A stretch of 64,000 nt of DNA from Malus domestica (GCF_042453785.1 NC_091675.1:54660501-54724500); one strand, 5' to 3'; positions 1-10,378 are shown, numbered from the stretch's first letter. Made by a program: numbers and translations. The notes: generated by a model not told the origin, from the letters alone.

Positions 1-183
1 TAGGTTTAGTTGTATGCTCTGAACACGTTCCTAAATTGTTAGTTCATCGTATTTCAAATTTCTAACCCTTATTTATTTCTTATTCTTAGCTTTTGTATCA
101 ATTAATGGCTTTCGTCACCCTTGGGTGTCGGCCAGCACGTATCGGTCCTGGTATTCGGGGAATATCAGGGTCGGGGCGTGTCA
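1..183 (+). mobile_element. End of a large LTR (partial, cut by window edge)
   Basis: The reverse complement of this stretch matches the left end of the LTR at 54299, including its TGACACGCCCCGA terminus and the AGGAACGTGTTCAGAGCATACAAC block. It is therefore the 3' end of an LTR of the same family in plus orientation, ending with GTGTCA at 183. No primer binding site follows it, and copia coding sequence resumes at 184. It is therefore a solo LTR or a 3' LTR inserted into that copia element; the rest lies outside the window. Confidence 0.75.
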
Positions 184-1919
184 CCATGATTTTGCCTTGG
201 CGGCAACTTATACGTACTCATAATATTATCTGGATTAGTTACATGAGCATGAGTTGAACTTACCTCAGGAATATTTAGAGAAGACACATTGGGTGCACTA
301 TTGAGCTCGAAAGCGAGGGGGGTACGAGTTCGGTAGCTGCTGGTTCGGCAGGCTCCTATCAATACTCTGCATCATACTCGGCAGACTGTTGCCGAGAAGC
401 ATCAACTGTTTCGGTGCCTGACAACTGAACATTAGTCCAATTTTCGACAGGTTGTTGCCGAGAGCTCTCACTGTCTTCATTCTTGGCACTGTCTTGCCGA
501 TAGCCTTCACAATTTTCGTTTTCAACACACGCTCCTCCTGAGTTACATATTACATTGTCTGGTATCTCCAACCACCCAAGATCACCACTAGTATTCTCCC
601 CCTGGTGATCAGAAGGTGATGGAATCGAAGCATAAAAAATACTCGGATTCTGAGAAAGTAACATCCATGGTCACATACATGTGTCGAGTTTCAGGGTGGT
701 AGGACTTATACCATTTCTATTGGGGAGCAAACCCAAGAAAGACACATCGGAGAGCACATGGATCTAATTTACTACGATGAATCTTGTGAATATGAACATA
801 GGCTACACATCCAAACACACTAGGAGTGAGAGTATTAGTGGACACTACGGGAACAAATTCTGTCAACACTTGGAGAGGTGTACGAAAGTCCACAACTCGG
901 GATGGCATACGGTTAATCACATACACGACATAAGTAACGGCTTTAGGCCAAAACCGTTAAGGCACAGATGCACCAATAAGCAAGGCACGAGCAGTTTCCA
1001 AGATATGACGATTTTTCCTCTCAACAACCACATTTTGTTGCGGAATATGTGGGCAGGTAGTTTGATGAATAATTCCACGATCTTGTAGAAACCGGGATAA
1101 CTCAGAATTTATGTACTCTTCACCATTGTCAAAATGCAAAATTTTAATATTAGAGGAATACTGAGTTTTAATCATCTGTTGAAACAGACGAAACACATCA
1201 CAAACCTCACTTTTATTTTTCAACACATACAACCACGTCATATGAGTGCAATCATCCACGAAAGTAACAAACCACCTAATTCCTGTAGTAGTACTAACAG
1301 GGGAAGGCCCCCACACATCAGAGTGTACTAGCGCAAACGGAGAAGATCTTCTATTCATACTTGGACGGAATGAAGCACAATGACTTTTGGCTAAAATACA
1401 TACTTCACATTTTAATTCTGAGTCTTCAATACCACTGAACATATCAGGTAATATATGTTTTAGATAACCAAACGATGCATGCCCCAAACGACGATGCAAT
1501 AACAATACCTTCTGTAGATTACTATTACGTGACACATGAACCAAATTAGCTCCTCCAGGAACCACGTCATCCACATAATATAGCCACTCTCTCTTAGTGC
1601 CATGCCCAATGATCTCTTTTGTTTGAATATCCTGAAGCAAGCAAAATGAAGGATATATTAATACAACACAATCCAATTGTTCAGTGACTTGAGGTACATA
1701 CAATAAGTGATGGGACAATGACGAAACCAATAAACAATTATGTAAGGGAAGAGAAGGTGTAAGAGACACTGTTCCCGCTCCAACAACAGCAGTAATACCA
1801 TTGGCAGTTGCCACACACTTTCTATAAGGATATTTCATGGACTAAAACAAAGTTCTATCATACGTCATATGATCCGTTGCACCGAAAATCCAACCGGTAT
1901 TGGTCATTGTAATAACAAC
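184..1919 (-). pseudogene. Ty1/copia polyprotein remnant (protease, integrase)
   Basis: Read on the minus strand, this is a decayed copia Pol. It starts near 1919 with a protease-like WIFGATDHMT segment. The GAG-pre-integrase block with HRRLGHASFGYL and a CxxC-type CEVCILAKSH follows in the open stretch 1838-957, then the integrase core with SDVWGPSP, FVDDCTHMTW and FDNGEEY. Integrase continues at 926-717 (MYVINRMPS, VFGCVAYVH). The linker before the reverse transcriptase runs 664-184 and ends in YKLPPRQNHG, where the foreign LTR end at 183 cuts it. Stops and frame changes separate the pieces, so no functional polyprotein is made. Together with 2557-3351 it forms one element interrupted by Cassandra. 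Confidence 0.9.
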
Positions 1920-2029
1920 TGTCACATCCCGGCCCGGGGCGGACCACTTCCCGGGCCCGCTCCACCACCGTAGCACGATATTGTCCGCTTTGGGCTTACC
2001 ATTCCCTCACGGTTTTGTTTTTGGGAACT

Positions 2030-2103
2030 CACGAGCAACTTCTCAGTGGGTCACCCATCCTGGGAGTACTCTGGCCTCCTTCTCGCTTAACTTTGGAGTT
2101 CCT
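2030..2103 (-). ncRNA. 5S rRNA-like segment in Cassandra LTR (copy 1)
   Basis: On the minus strand this reads GAACTCC, AGTTAAGCG (A-box like), GGATGGGTGACCC (C-box like), GAAGTT and CTCGTG in the order and spacing of the 3' half of plant 5S rRNA. Known Cassandra elements transcribe this region with RNA polymerase III. Several 5S positions are changed, so it is not a ribosomal gene. Whether it is transcribed cannot be told from sequence. Confidence 0.8.
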
Positions 2104-2382
2104 ACGGAACCCGAAGCCAGTGAGCTCCCAAAAGGGCTCGTGCTAGGTAGGGATGAGAATATACATTTAAGGATCACTCCCTTGGGCGATGTGGGATGTT
2201 ACAATCCACCCCTCTAGGGGCCCGACGTCTTCGTCGGCACACTTCTGGCCAGGGATTGGCTTTGATACCATTTGTCACATTCCGGCCCGGGGCGGACCAC
2301 TTCTCGGGCCCACTCCACCACCGTAGCACGATATTGTCCGCTTTGGGCTTACCATTTCCTCACAGTTTTGTTTTTGGGAACT

Positions 2383-2456
2383 CACGAGCAACTTCTCAAT
2401 GGGTCACCCATCCTGGGAGTACTCTGGCCTCCTTCTAGCTTAACTTTGGAGTTCCT
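2383..2456 (-). ncRNA. 5S rRNA-like segment in Cassandra LTR (copy 2)
   Basis: Second LTR copy of the same 5S-like block. It differs from copy 1 by a few substitutions (for example a change in the AGTTAAGC box neighbourhood). The A-box and C-box cores remain recognisable. Confidence 0.78.
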
Positions 2457-2556
2457 ACGGAACCTGAAGCCAGTGAGCTCCCAAAAGGCCTCGTGCTAGG
2501 TAGGGATGAGAATATACATTTAAGGATCACTCCCTTGGGCGACGTGGGATGTTACA

Positions 2557-3242
2557 ACAACTGCACAACACAACAAACTACGCAATTGCAGCTAACAGTT
2601 GCAGGCAACCACGCGACACAATACTGCAATTCCAGCAGTAAACAAGCTGATCCACAAACATAAATAATTAGCACAAATTGTAGCCCACAATATAATATAA
2701 CAATTCACGTGCCGCAAGAGCAGCAAATCCCCTTTTTCTTTTTCTTGCTTTGGTCAACATATTTACATGTTGCAATCATGCATCAAAAAGCATCAAATCC
2801 CTTTTTATTTTTTTTATCACTAGCAGCAGCCAAATCACAGTATAAAAAACCAAAGGCAATTATCTAAGGATAATTACCCACTGCACGCACAACAATCACA
2901 ATTGTTTACCGGGAACAGTGCAACTACAGACTGCAACACAACATTACACGGCAGCAGCAGAAATCTACGTCTGTAGCTCTTACACGGGCATATATCATAG
3001 CAATTGCGAATCGTGATTACAAGTAGCAGTAATTGTAGAACAAACACACCAATACACGACACAATTGCAAAAGCACAGCACCACACACGGTAGTAGCAAG
3101 ATCACACTGTTGCAATATACACGGCTTGACCGATTTTTGCAACAAGCAACCCAGGAACAAGTTGACCGAACACAGCAGCGGAAGAAAAAAAATTGTTTTA
3201 CAATTTATAGGGTTACGACAAACTTGGCTTTGATTCCAAATA
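2557..3242 (-). mobile_element. Leader/gag part of the copia element, decayed
   Basis: This stretch lies between the Cassandra insertion and a candidate primer binding site. On the minus strand, GGAATCAAAGCCAAG at about 3227-3241 resembles the tRNA-Met-type site used by copia elements. The rest is rich in repeated CAATTGC/TGCAAC words and has no convincing long ORF. It is assigned to the copia element because the coding frame resumes on the other side of Cassandra. The gag identity is inferred from position only. Confidence 0.5.
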
Positions 3243-3351
3243 GAATTTTACGGCTTAACTTTTATGTATTCCATTATCCTGAATAAAAGTACATACAATC
3301 CTTGTTACAAAAGGAAAAAAAAATAAAGGACACAATATCCTTCCTAAAACA
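3243..3351 (-). repeat. Possible short 5' LTR of the copia element
   Basis: On the minus strand this begins TGTTTTAGGAAGGATATT, close to a common start of copia LTRs, and ends next to the candidate primer site. No second LTR is in the window to compare and the 3' terminal CA is not clear, so the limits are tentative. Confidence 0.4.
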
Positions 3352-3437
3352 TGACTCTAATAATTACAAAATATTTACATTCATTTTCTCCTAAAATATA
3401 GACTCACACCTATAGTCATATCCCTTGGTGATGCGGG

Positions 3438-3522
3438 AGGCAGGCCTTGAAGAAAACAATTTGAAGACCCAAGGGCCAAAGCATAGTAATGGTCTTCAAA
3501 TTGTTTTCTTCAAGGCTTGCCT
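3438..3522 (+). ncRNA. Near-perfect 32-bp-arm hairpin, candidate small-RNA precursor
   Basis: Arm 3438-3469 and arm 3491-3522 are complementary over 32 positions with one G:U-compatible mismatch, around a 21-nt loop. The arms contain CTTGAAGAAAACAATTTGAAG and its complement. Fold and arm length fit a young MIRNA or siRNA hairpin. No known miRNA family is recognised in it. It could equally be a chance local inverted duplication with no transcript. Confidence 0.4.
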
Positions 3523-5626
3523 TTAGTTGTTTCTCCTTCTAAAATCAAGCGTTTGGTTTGGTCGTGCGAGGAATCCACGATTATGTTGAGCAAGCTCCGT
3601 TGACCCTGGTTAAGCAAATCCCAGGCGACCTATCCCTCTTCTCTTCGAGACCCTTAATTCTTTCTTGCATCACTTGGAGTTATCGGAGGCATTTTTGGAG
3701 GATTTGGACATTCAGGAGGAAGAGATGGAGATGTATCTTGATCTCCACTCCCTTTATTAATACCTCACCATACACCATAGTTGAAATAATGTCCCTTGCT
3801 AAACCTTCTACTTTGTTTCGGGAGCTTGGCTTCAGGCACTGGCTGGTAGTGTCTTAATTAGACAAAAGGGTATGTCTCTCTCTGTTAACAATTCAATATG
3901 CATGTGTCTAGTGTTTAGTGATTATTACACCGATGAAAAAGAAGGTGAAATGCCAACTTACTGACAGTTTAGAGTTGTAACATTGTTCTGAATCATAACA
4001 TTTTGCAGAGGCCTCCAACCGTTAGAATCTTGATGCGGCACGATTTCATGCCGGAGCACATATTGGTACTTTTTCCGCAGTTGAAACCTCACGAGTAAAA
4101 GTAGCAATGCGCGTAAGCAAACTGACATTTTCATTAATTCTTGTTTTGTAATGCAATGCTATCTTGGATTATACAAAGCCTTGTTTGATCAAATTTTAAC
4201 CTTTAAGAGTCAATAGTATTTTCATTTATGGATTACTGTGATACACAAGTTTTATTAGTTTCTATTGGCTATTAGGATGTAAGATCTCTTGAGTTTCAGA
4301 AGCTGGGAAATGCAGGTAGCTCCAGCTGCCCGGCCACCTTTGTCTCCACCTCCATCATTAATTCGACTGGAGAAATCCAATAACAAAAACAAAACTGCAA
4401 ATTGAAAATAGAAACGAAACCACAACATGCAAATCATTTAAAACAAAAAAACAGATCGAACGAGAAAGAGAGCGTTTTATACTGCTAGGGGAAATTGAGC
4501 TCCAGATGCGCAATGCTGAGAAGCTCGCTCACGCTTATCGGATCCGATCGATTCAATTCATTCGAAAAATGGTGGAATTCGAATTGAATTGAAAACGAAA
4601 ACAGAGATTGGGTTGAGAGATGAGAAAGGAAGAGAGAGAGATTTGATTGGTTCGATTGCAAAAATGGAATATTGTTTTCGTGCAAAGAAGAGATCGAGAT
4701 AGGGCAGAGAGATCGGGAAAGGAAGAGAGCGTTTAAACAGGCAAATGTTTGCCGTCAGGGGCAAAATTGGGAACTCATTATTGCTTAGGTCGGTCTTATT
4801 GGGCTAGTTTGAAGTTGGATTTGTTTTAGCCATTAAATAAAGTTATTAAAGTGCTTTTGGTTAAAATTCAATGTTTTGAAGCTCTTTTCATTAGTTTCTT
4901 TTAATAATTTTGTTATAAGGGAGCTGAGACAGAAATCTAGTGGCTGACTTGGGAGAAGAGAGTTGCTTGTAGACAGTTGTTGAACTTTTATTGTAGAATA
5001 CAAGTTTTAAATGTTGTTGTTTCCCCTTCTTGTAAAGTACTATGTAAATTACTTTGTTTAGTGAAATGCTTTCATTCAACACTTTCACCTGTTATTAGTT
5101 AAGTTTAAGTTATCCTTTAATTCACACCTTAAAAAAATTTAAGATGTGATGTGGAGATTCAATACATAGCATCGAAAGCTCAGGTTGTAGATATCTTTAC
5201 CAAATGCTTATATAATCCTAGTTTTTACAAAACTTCAACAATCTTAGGCGAGGAATCCCCAATTGAGAGAATCTAAGTTAAGCCATACAGATCGAGTGCA
5301 TGTGTCATGGTCTTATGGTACATTACTTGAATTCTAGTTCCTGCAGAAGAAAATGCTTTGACTATGTGTTTTATTCTTCTCATTCAGAGGTATATATAAT
5401 CATATACAATCCTACTGTAAACAGAAAAGAATAATTACAAGATAATTACAAGACAATATCTCCTAAACTAGGAAACCCAAGATTAAAGGGATCTCGAAAT
5501 AATAGGAAATCTATACAAAGGCGACACCTGCTGTGTCCTTAAATTGATTTGGCTCAACCCTGGAAGATTTAATTAATGGTTCTTCAGGTGTGTTTTTACA
5601 TTTGGGGTTGACTGCTGCAATATTTT
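3523..5626. other. Unassigned DNA, no supported gene
   Basis: No gene can be supported here. Short open stretches such as 3558-3857 (+) lack any recognised domain and are broken in every frame. In another frame around 3650-3750 an acidic run (LSEAFLEDLDIQEEEMEMYL) could be a fragment of a degraded coding region, but its family is not recognised. From 4440 to 4760 there is an AGAGAGA-rich stretch that resembles a 5' leader. Confidence 0.5.
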
Positions 5627-5628
5627 TA

Positions 5629-5776
5629 GGGATGTGCTATCCACACACCTCATTTTACTTCTCACACACCCTTTGATAATTTATGTCTGTTGATCTTCTT
5701 CAATTCATCCGATCCGACGGTTGAAAATTGAAAAAGTGTGTGAAAAGTAAAATAGGATGTATGGAAATCACACCCC
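5629..5776. mobile_element. Small palindromic MITE (148 bp)
   Basis: The left end GGGATGTGCTATCCACACA and the reverse complement of the right end, GGGGTGTGATTTCCATACA, match over about 40 bp. Both continue into an ATTTTACTT..TCACACAC block, so the element folds back on itself. A TA dinucleotide lies directly outside each end (5627-5628 and 5777-5778), a possible target duplication. There is no coding capacity. Confidence 0.7.
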
Positions 5777-5778
5777 TA

Positions 5779-6344
5779 CTTTTATGTTTGTTTTGTTGAA
5801 GAAGGAACAGCGGTTGCTAGGAAGCAGCGCTGGGGAAGAGGGATTTAATAAAGAATATCGGAACAAACAATGACTTTATTTTGTCATTACGAACAACTAG
5901 AATTATTGTACCGTTTTTGTTTCTTGTGTTTTCGGAAATAAAAAAAAGAAAAGAAAAGGGACAGATGTCAATTTGAGAAGCAGCAATTGATCCTCCTAGA
6001 CTAGAGACTCCCGTGAAGAGAGCGGCTTCCTTGCTTCTTCCCACTTGCCTCCATTCATGTCAGCCAAATCTACCAAACTAGTCTCCTCCCCACAAATCCC
6101 ATTTTATTTTTCTTATTATACCCAAAAAAATATCCCAATATTTAAATAACCTCTTACCATTCAATCATATTCCACCACGTAATCTACCACAAAATTGTAG
6201 TTTGGAGAGGCACGCGATGCATATGAACAAGTTAATTTGAGCATCTCCAGTTGATTGCTATCCAATTGTTGACCTCAAATCTTCTGTACTCGTGACCCTT
6301 CTATGCCATGTTTATTTGAGTGATAAATGTCTATCTACTAACTT
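5779..6344. other. Unassigned, A+T-rich spacer
   Basis: No gene, RNA or element end was recognised. An open stretch on the minus strand (6044-5817) starts MGRSKEAALFTG but has no recognisable domain and no support as an exon. Confidence 0.4.
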
Positions 6345-6349
6345 CGACT

Positions 6350-7016
6350 AACAACAACAACAACAACAACAAAGCCTTTTCCCACTAAGTGGGGTCGGCT
6401 ATATGAATCCTAGAACTTCATTGCGCTCGATTTTGTGTCATGTCCTCCGTTAGATCCAAGTACTCAAGTCTTTTCTTAGGGTCTCTTCCAAAGTTTTCCT
6501 AGGTCTTCCTCTACCCCTTCGGCCCTGAACCTCTGTCCCGTAGTCACATTTTCGAACCGGAGCGTCAGTAGGCCTTCTTTGCACATGTCCAAACCACCGG
6601 AACCGATTTTCTCTCATATTTCCTTCAATTTTGGCTACTCCTACTTTACCTCGGATATCCTCATTCCCAATCTTATCATTTCTCGTGTGCCCATACATCC
6701 CACGAAGCATCCTCAACTCCGCTACACCCATTTTGTGTACGTGTTGATGCTTCACCGCCCAACATTCTGTGCCATACAACATCGCTGGCCTTATTGCCGT
6801 CCTATAAAATAAAATTTTCCCTTGAGCTTCAGTGGCCTACGACGGTCACACAACACGCCAGATGAAGTCTTACACTTCATCCATCCAGCTTGTATTCTAT
6901 GGTTGAGATCTCCATCTAATTCTCCGTTCTCTTGCAAGATAGATCCTAGGTAGCGAAAACGGTCACTTTTTGTGATCTTCGCTAGATTGCTTCGGTTATT
7001 AGTGAGGATAAGTATA
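6350..7016 (-). mobile_element. RTE-type LINE, 5'-truncated copy 1
   Basis: The minus strand encodes the C-terminal part of an [62 protein letters not shown], then [10 protein letters not shown] and [18 protein letters not shown] (each part of the same family tail). The 3' end reads CCACTTAGTGGGAAAAGGC and finishes in a TTG trinucleotide tail (CAA repeats at 6350-6371 on the plus strand). The 5' limit coincides with a short non-LINE piece at 6971-7011 that is shared with the copy at 31494. A small insertion and a frame break near 6800 disrupt the ORF. No clear TSD was found. Confidence 0.85.
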
Positions 7017-8429
7017 TAAATGGATAGAGATAGGAAAGCAAACACAAGATGTACGTGGTTCACCCAGATTGGTTACGTCCACGGAATAGAGGAGTTCTCA
7101 TTAATTGTGAAGGGTTTACACAAGTACATAGGTTCAAGCTCTCCTTTAGTGAGTACAAGTGAATGATTTAGTACAAATGACATTAGGAAATATTGTGGGA
7201 GAATGATCTCGTAACCACGAAACTTCTAAGTACCGGAGTGTGGTATCGTCTTGACTTTCCTTATCTGTCTCATAGGTAGATGTGGCATCTTCTCTGGAAG
7301 TACTCTTCCTCCATCCAGGGGTGGTATCTGTAACTGGTGGAGATGCACAAGGTAATGTATCAATGTCACTTGAAGCTTACTTGTAGTTTCAGGCTTAGTC
7401 AAGCGCGATACAAACCATGTAGTAGGAGTCCCCCAAGTCGCCGAGCTAGGGGATCTGCTGAAAGAGGTGATAGACAAGGTAAGCAATCAGAGCTCCGGCT
7501 GATTGTTCACATTCTCCCTATCTTGCAGGCAGCATGAAGGATAAAGAGAAGAAAAATGAGAAGAGATGATATGGGATACTTTTGCTTTTGAAGAAGTAAC
7601 TTTCCACAGGCTTATTCTTGAACTGGGCTGGAGGGTTTTCTGGTTTCCTCCAGAGTATAAGGCCGACTGAAGAATTTGAGGGTCAAAACAAGTCCATCAA
7701 ATCTAGAGTACGTTCGACCCTGATGATATGTGATACTTTTGCTTTTGACAGAGTAGTGGATGTATCGGCACGTGTGCTGTTACGCTTGTCTCCACATGCT
7801 TCCTTGTATCCTTCTCACTTGCCCTATCTGTTCCTCAGGCAGATGCGGTATCTTTCCTGGAAGCATAAGATGTTGAAGATGAGTACTCGAGAGCAATGCC
7901 AGGTAAGTAATCAGGTAAGGGGTTCCAGGCAGTCAGTTCCTGGCTGGAAGCTTGATTCCAAGTGCTGACTTATTGCTCTCTTTCTCCTTGTCTTGCAGGT
8001 AAGAACAAGGCCAAAGGAAAAGACGGGGAAAAAACATGATATGGGATACTCTTGCTTTTAACCCTGATGATATGAGATATTCTTGCTCTAGTATAGCTTG
8101 TTTACAGAGGTATTATCGGGGGGAAAGAAAGCTGAATATTTCGAAAGGCTTCGTTGGGAGTGCTCTCTCAGATAAGAGGAAGGGTTGAGCATTTTTGCAG
8201 GTCTGCCTGTCCGTTGGGGATGGAGGTCGACATATATAGGAGTCTCCCTAACATCAAGTAATAATGCTATTCCTTTACCCTACTTGGTCATAGCACGGTA
8301 GTGGGAGCTGCCAGCTTCACAAGTTTTAACTCTGTCAGAGCACTTTGAAAAAGTGGTCTGTCGTATCTGGAAAGCTGATGTTGCGTGTGAAGATTACAGA
8401 CAAGCTTTATCCAAGGAGATCCAGCTCTT

Positions 8430-9010
8430 GAAGTTGGGAAAGTGGTGCCTCTTCGGTTTTCGAACAAGCAATCCTGTCGAGGATCCGGCTCTCGAGATTC
8501 GGAGAACGATGCCTCTTCGATTTTTGAGAAAGCAATCCTGCTGGGGGTCTGGCTCTCGAGATTCGGAGAGCGATGTCTTCGATTTTTTAGAAAGTAATCA
8601 TGTTGGGAGTCTGGCTCTCGAGATTCGGAAGGCGGTGCCTCTTCGATTTTGGAGCAAGCAATCTTGTTGGGAGTGTTTTCTCGAATGTGAGTAAAGGTTG
8701 GGCATGTTTGCTAGTCTACCTTGCCACGAAGCACAGAGGTTGACACACAGGGACTTTCCAATTATCCAGCAGTGGTACTGTTCCTTTACCATCTCTTCGA
8801 TTTTTGAGAAAGTAATCATGTTAGGAGTCTGGCTCTCGAGATTCGGAGGGCGGTGCCTCTTCGATTTTGGAGCAAGCAATCTTGTTGGGAGTGTTTTCTC
8901 GAATGTGAGTAAAGGTTGGGCATGTTTGCTAGTCTACCTTGCCACGAAGCACAGAGGTTGACACACCGGGACTTTCCAATTATCCAGCAGTGCTACTGTT
9001 CCTTTACCCT
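8430..9010. repeat. Nested direct repeats (about 70 bp and 214 bp units)
   Basis: A unit with CCTCTTCGATTTT, GCAAGCAATC and GGCTCTCGAGATTCGGA recurs about every 70 bp from 8440 to 8690. In addition, 8651-8791 is repeated almost exactly at 8865-9005, a 214-bp period that includes GTTTTCTCGAATGTGAG and GACTTTCCAATTATCCAGC. These belong to the non-autonomous element and are not coding. Confidence 0.85.
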
Positions 9011-9329
9011 TGTGGGTAATAATATGGTAGCTAGACCTTCAAAAATTATGTGTCTAAACTTTGTTAGTGTTGTTTTTTTGCTATTCTTTTACCCTTCTTG
9101 GTCAGAGCGATGTAGTGGGAGCTGCAAGCTTCACGTGTCTCAATTTTGTCAGAGAACTTTGGCAAAGTTATATGTGGTACCCATGAGCTACTGTTGCGTG
9201 TGGGAAGTGGGTGATTGAACAGTATAATTCATGTGCTTTCTACTTCGCCAGAAATCTTCGACAAAATGCCCATAATTTCCGCAAAGCTGAGTGTGCGTGT
9301 GACAGGTGCTGACAAGGCTGGAAAAGTAG

Positions 9330-9560
9330 GTGCCTCTTTGATTTCTGAGATCGGCCCTCATGGTCTCTGAGCAGCCCAGCTTTTGAGAAAGCAAGCCTCT
9401 TCGATTTCTGAGATCGGCCTTCGTGGTCTTTGAGCAGCCCAGCTTTTGAGAAAGCAAACGCCTCTTCGATTTCTGAGATCGACCCTCGTGGTCTCTGAGC
9501 AGCCCAGCTTTTGAGAAAGCAAACGCCTCTTCGATTTCTGAGCAGGCGCCTCTTCGATTT
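9330..9560. repeat. Tandem repeat, about 60-65 bp unit, nearly four copies
   Basis: The unit CCTCTTCGATTTCTGAGATC..GGTCTCTGAGCAGCCCAGC..TTTTGAGAAAGCAA recurs from about 9330 to 9560, with the last copy incomplete. It produces long but meaningless open frames on the minus strand. Confidence 0.88.
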
Positions 9561-9703
9561 TTGAAGCTTCGTCGAGTGCAGATTTTTATAGGGGCTGACA
9601 TTAAGTTCCAAAACACACTTGAATATCCACCAGTAGAAGCTCCATTCTTGCACTTCTAAGATCTTGATTTGTCCGACCTCTTCTCTCTTCAACACCTTTG
9701 AAA

Positions 9704-10378
9704 ATGTCTGGCCCCTCCGACCGTCGTTTTGACTTGAACCTTGTTGAAGAGGCAGCCCCGCCTTCTCCAGACAACATATGGCGCCCATCCTTCGTCTCCC
9801 CTACTGGTCCTCTTACCGTTGGGGATTCCGTGATGAAGAATGATATGACCGCTGCGGTAGTGGCTAGGAACCTTCTCACTCCCAAAGATAACAGACTACT
9901 TTCCAAACGGTCTGATGAGTTGGCTATTAAGGATTCTCTGGCTCTTAGTGTTCAGTGTGCAGGTTCAGTGTCTAATATGGCCCAACGCCTATTTGCTCGA
10001 ACCCGCCAAGTTGAATCATTGGCGGCTGAAGTGATGAGTCTCAAACAGGAGATTAGAGGGCTCAAGCATGAGAATAAACAGTTGCACCGGCTCGCACATG
10101 ACTATGCTACAAATATGAAGAGGAAGCTTGACCAGATGAAGGAATCTGATGGTCAGGTTTTACTTGATCATCAGAGATTTGTGGGTTTGTTCCAAATGCA
10201 TTTATTGCCTTCGTCTTCTGGGGCTGTACCGCGTAATGAAGCTCCAAATGATCAACCTTTGATGCCTCCTCCTTCTAGGGTTCTGTCCAGTACTGAGGCT
10301 CCGAATGATCCCCCTCCGGTGCCTTCTCTTTCTGGGGCTCTACCGACTGCTGAGACTTCTCCTAAGCAACCTTTGTGA
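9704..10378 (+). CDS. Conserved coiled-coil protein of a non-autonomous retroelement (copy 1)
   Basis: ATG at 9704 opens a 224-residue ORF closed by TGA at 10376. The order is: N-terminal DNIWRPSF and GPLTVGDSVMKN; a middle with ARNLLTP and DSLALSVQCAGSVSNMAQRL; a probable coiled coil at about residues 100-160 (SLAAEVMSLKQEIRGLKHEN, MKRKLDQMKES); then a Pro/Ser-rich tail of imperfect repeats (SSTEAPNDPPPVPSLSG). No zinc knuckle, protease or RT motif is present. The copy at 24293-24910 keeps the same blocks although the DNA around it has decayed, which points to past selection on the protein. It is not recognised as gag; its role is unknown. A cellular gene fragment captured by the element is the main alternative. 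Confidence 0.65.
   Translation: MSGPSDRRFDLNLVEEAAPPSPDNIWRPSFVSPTGPLTVGDSVMKNDMTAAVVARNLLTPKDNRLLSKRSDELAIKDSLALSVQCAGSVSNMAQRLFARTRQVESLAAEVMSLKQEIRGLKHENKQLHRLAHDYATNMKRKLDQMKESDGQVLLDHQRFVGLFQMHLLPSSSGAVPRNEAPNDQPLMPPPSRVLSSTEAPNDPPPVPSLSGALPTAETSPKQPL

Larger units (their letters stand above)
1920..2556 (-). mobile_element. Cassandra TRIM retrotransposon, complete, with ACAAC TSD
   Basis: Two 284-bp LTRs (1920-2203 and 2273-2556) flank only 69 bp of internal DNA. On the minus strand each LTR starts TGTAACATCCCACATCG-like and ends GGGATGTGACA-like. The internal part has a primer binding site, TGGTATCAAAGCC, just after the 5' LTR, and a purine-rich GGGCCCCTAGAGGGGTGGA just before the 3' LTR. 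The host pentamer ACAAC is duplicated at 1915-1919 and 2557-2561. The LTRs carry a 5S-rRNA-like segment, the hallmark of Cassandra. No protein is encoded; movement would need enzymes from other elements. It lies inside the minus-strand copia element between its leader/gag part and its protease, so it is the younger of the two. Confidence 0.93.

Noticed and set aside
1900..2499. Open frames across the Cassandra LTRs on the plus strand
   Set aside because: They are antisense to the element and repeat identically in both LTRs; Cassandra encodes no protein.
9330..9560. Regularly spaced repeats that could look like a CRISPR array
   Set aside because: Repeat units are contiguous without unique spacers, and this is plant nuclear DNA.
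9188..9788. Two long minus-strand open frames with repeated K-R-R-L-L-S and A-F-S-K-A-G words
   Set aside because: They are translations of the tandem repeat at 9330-9560 with no protein family and no start context.
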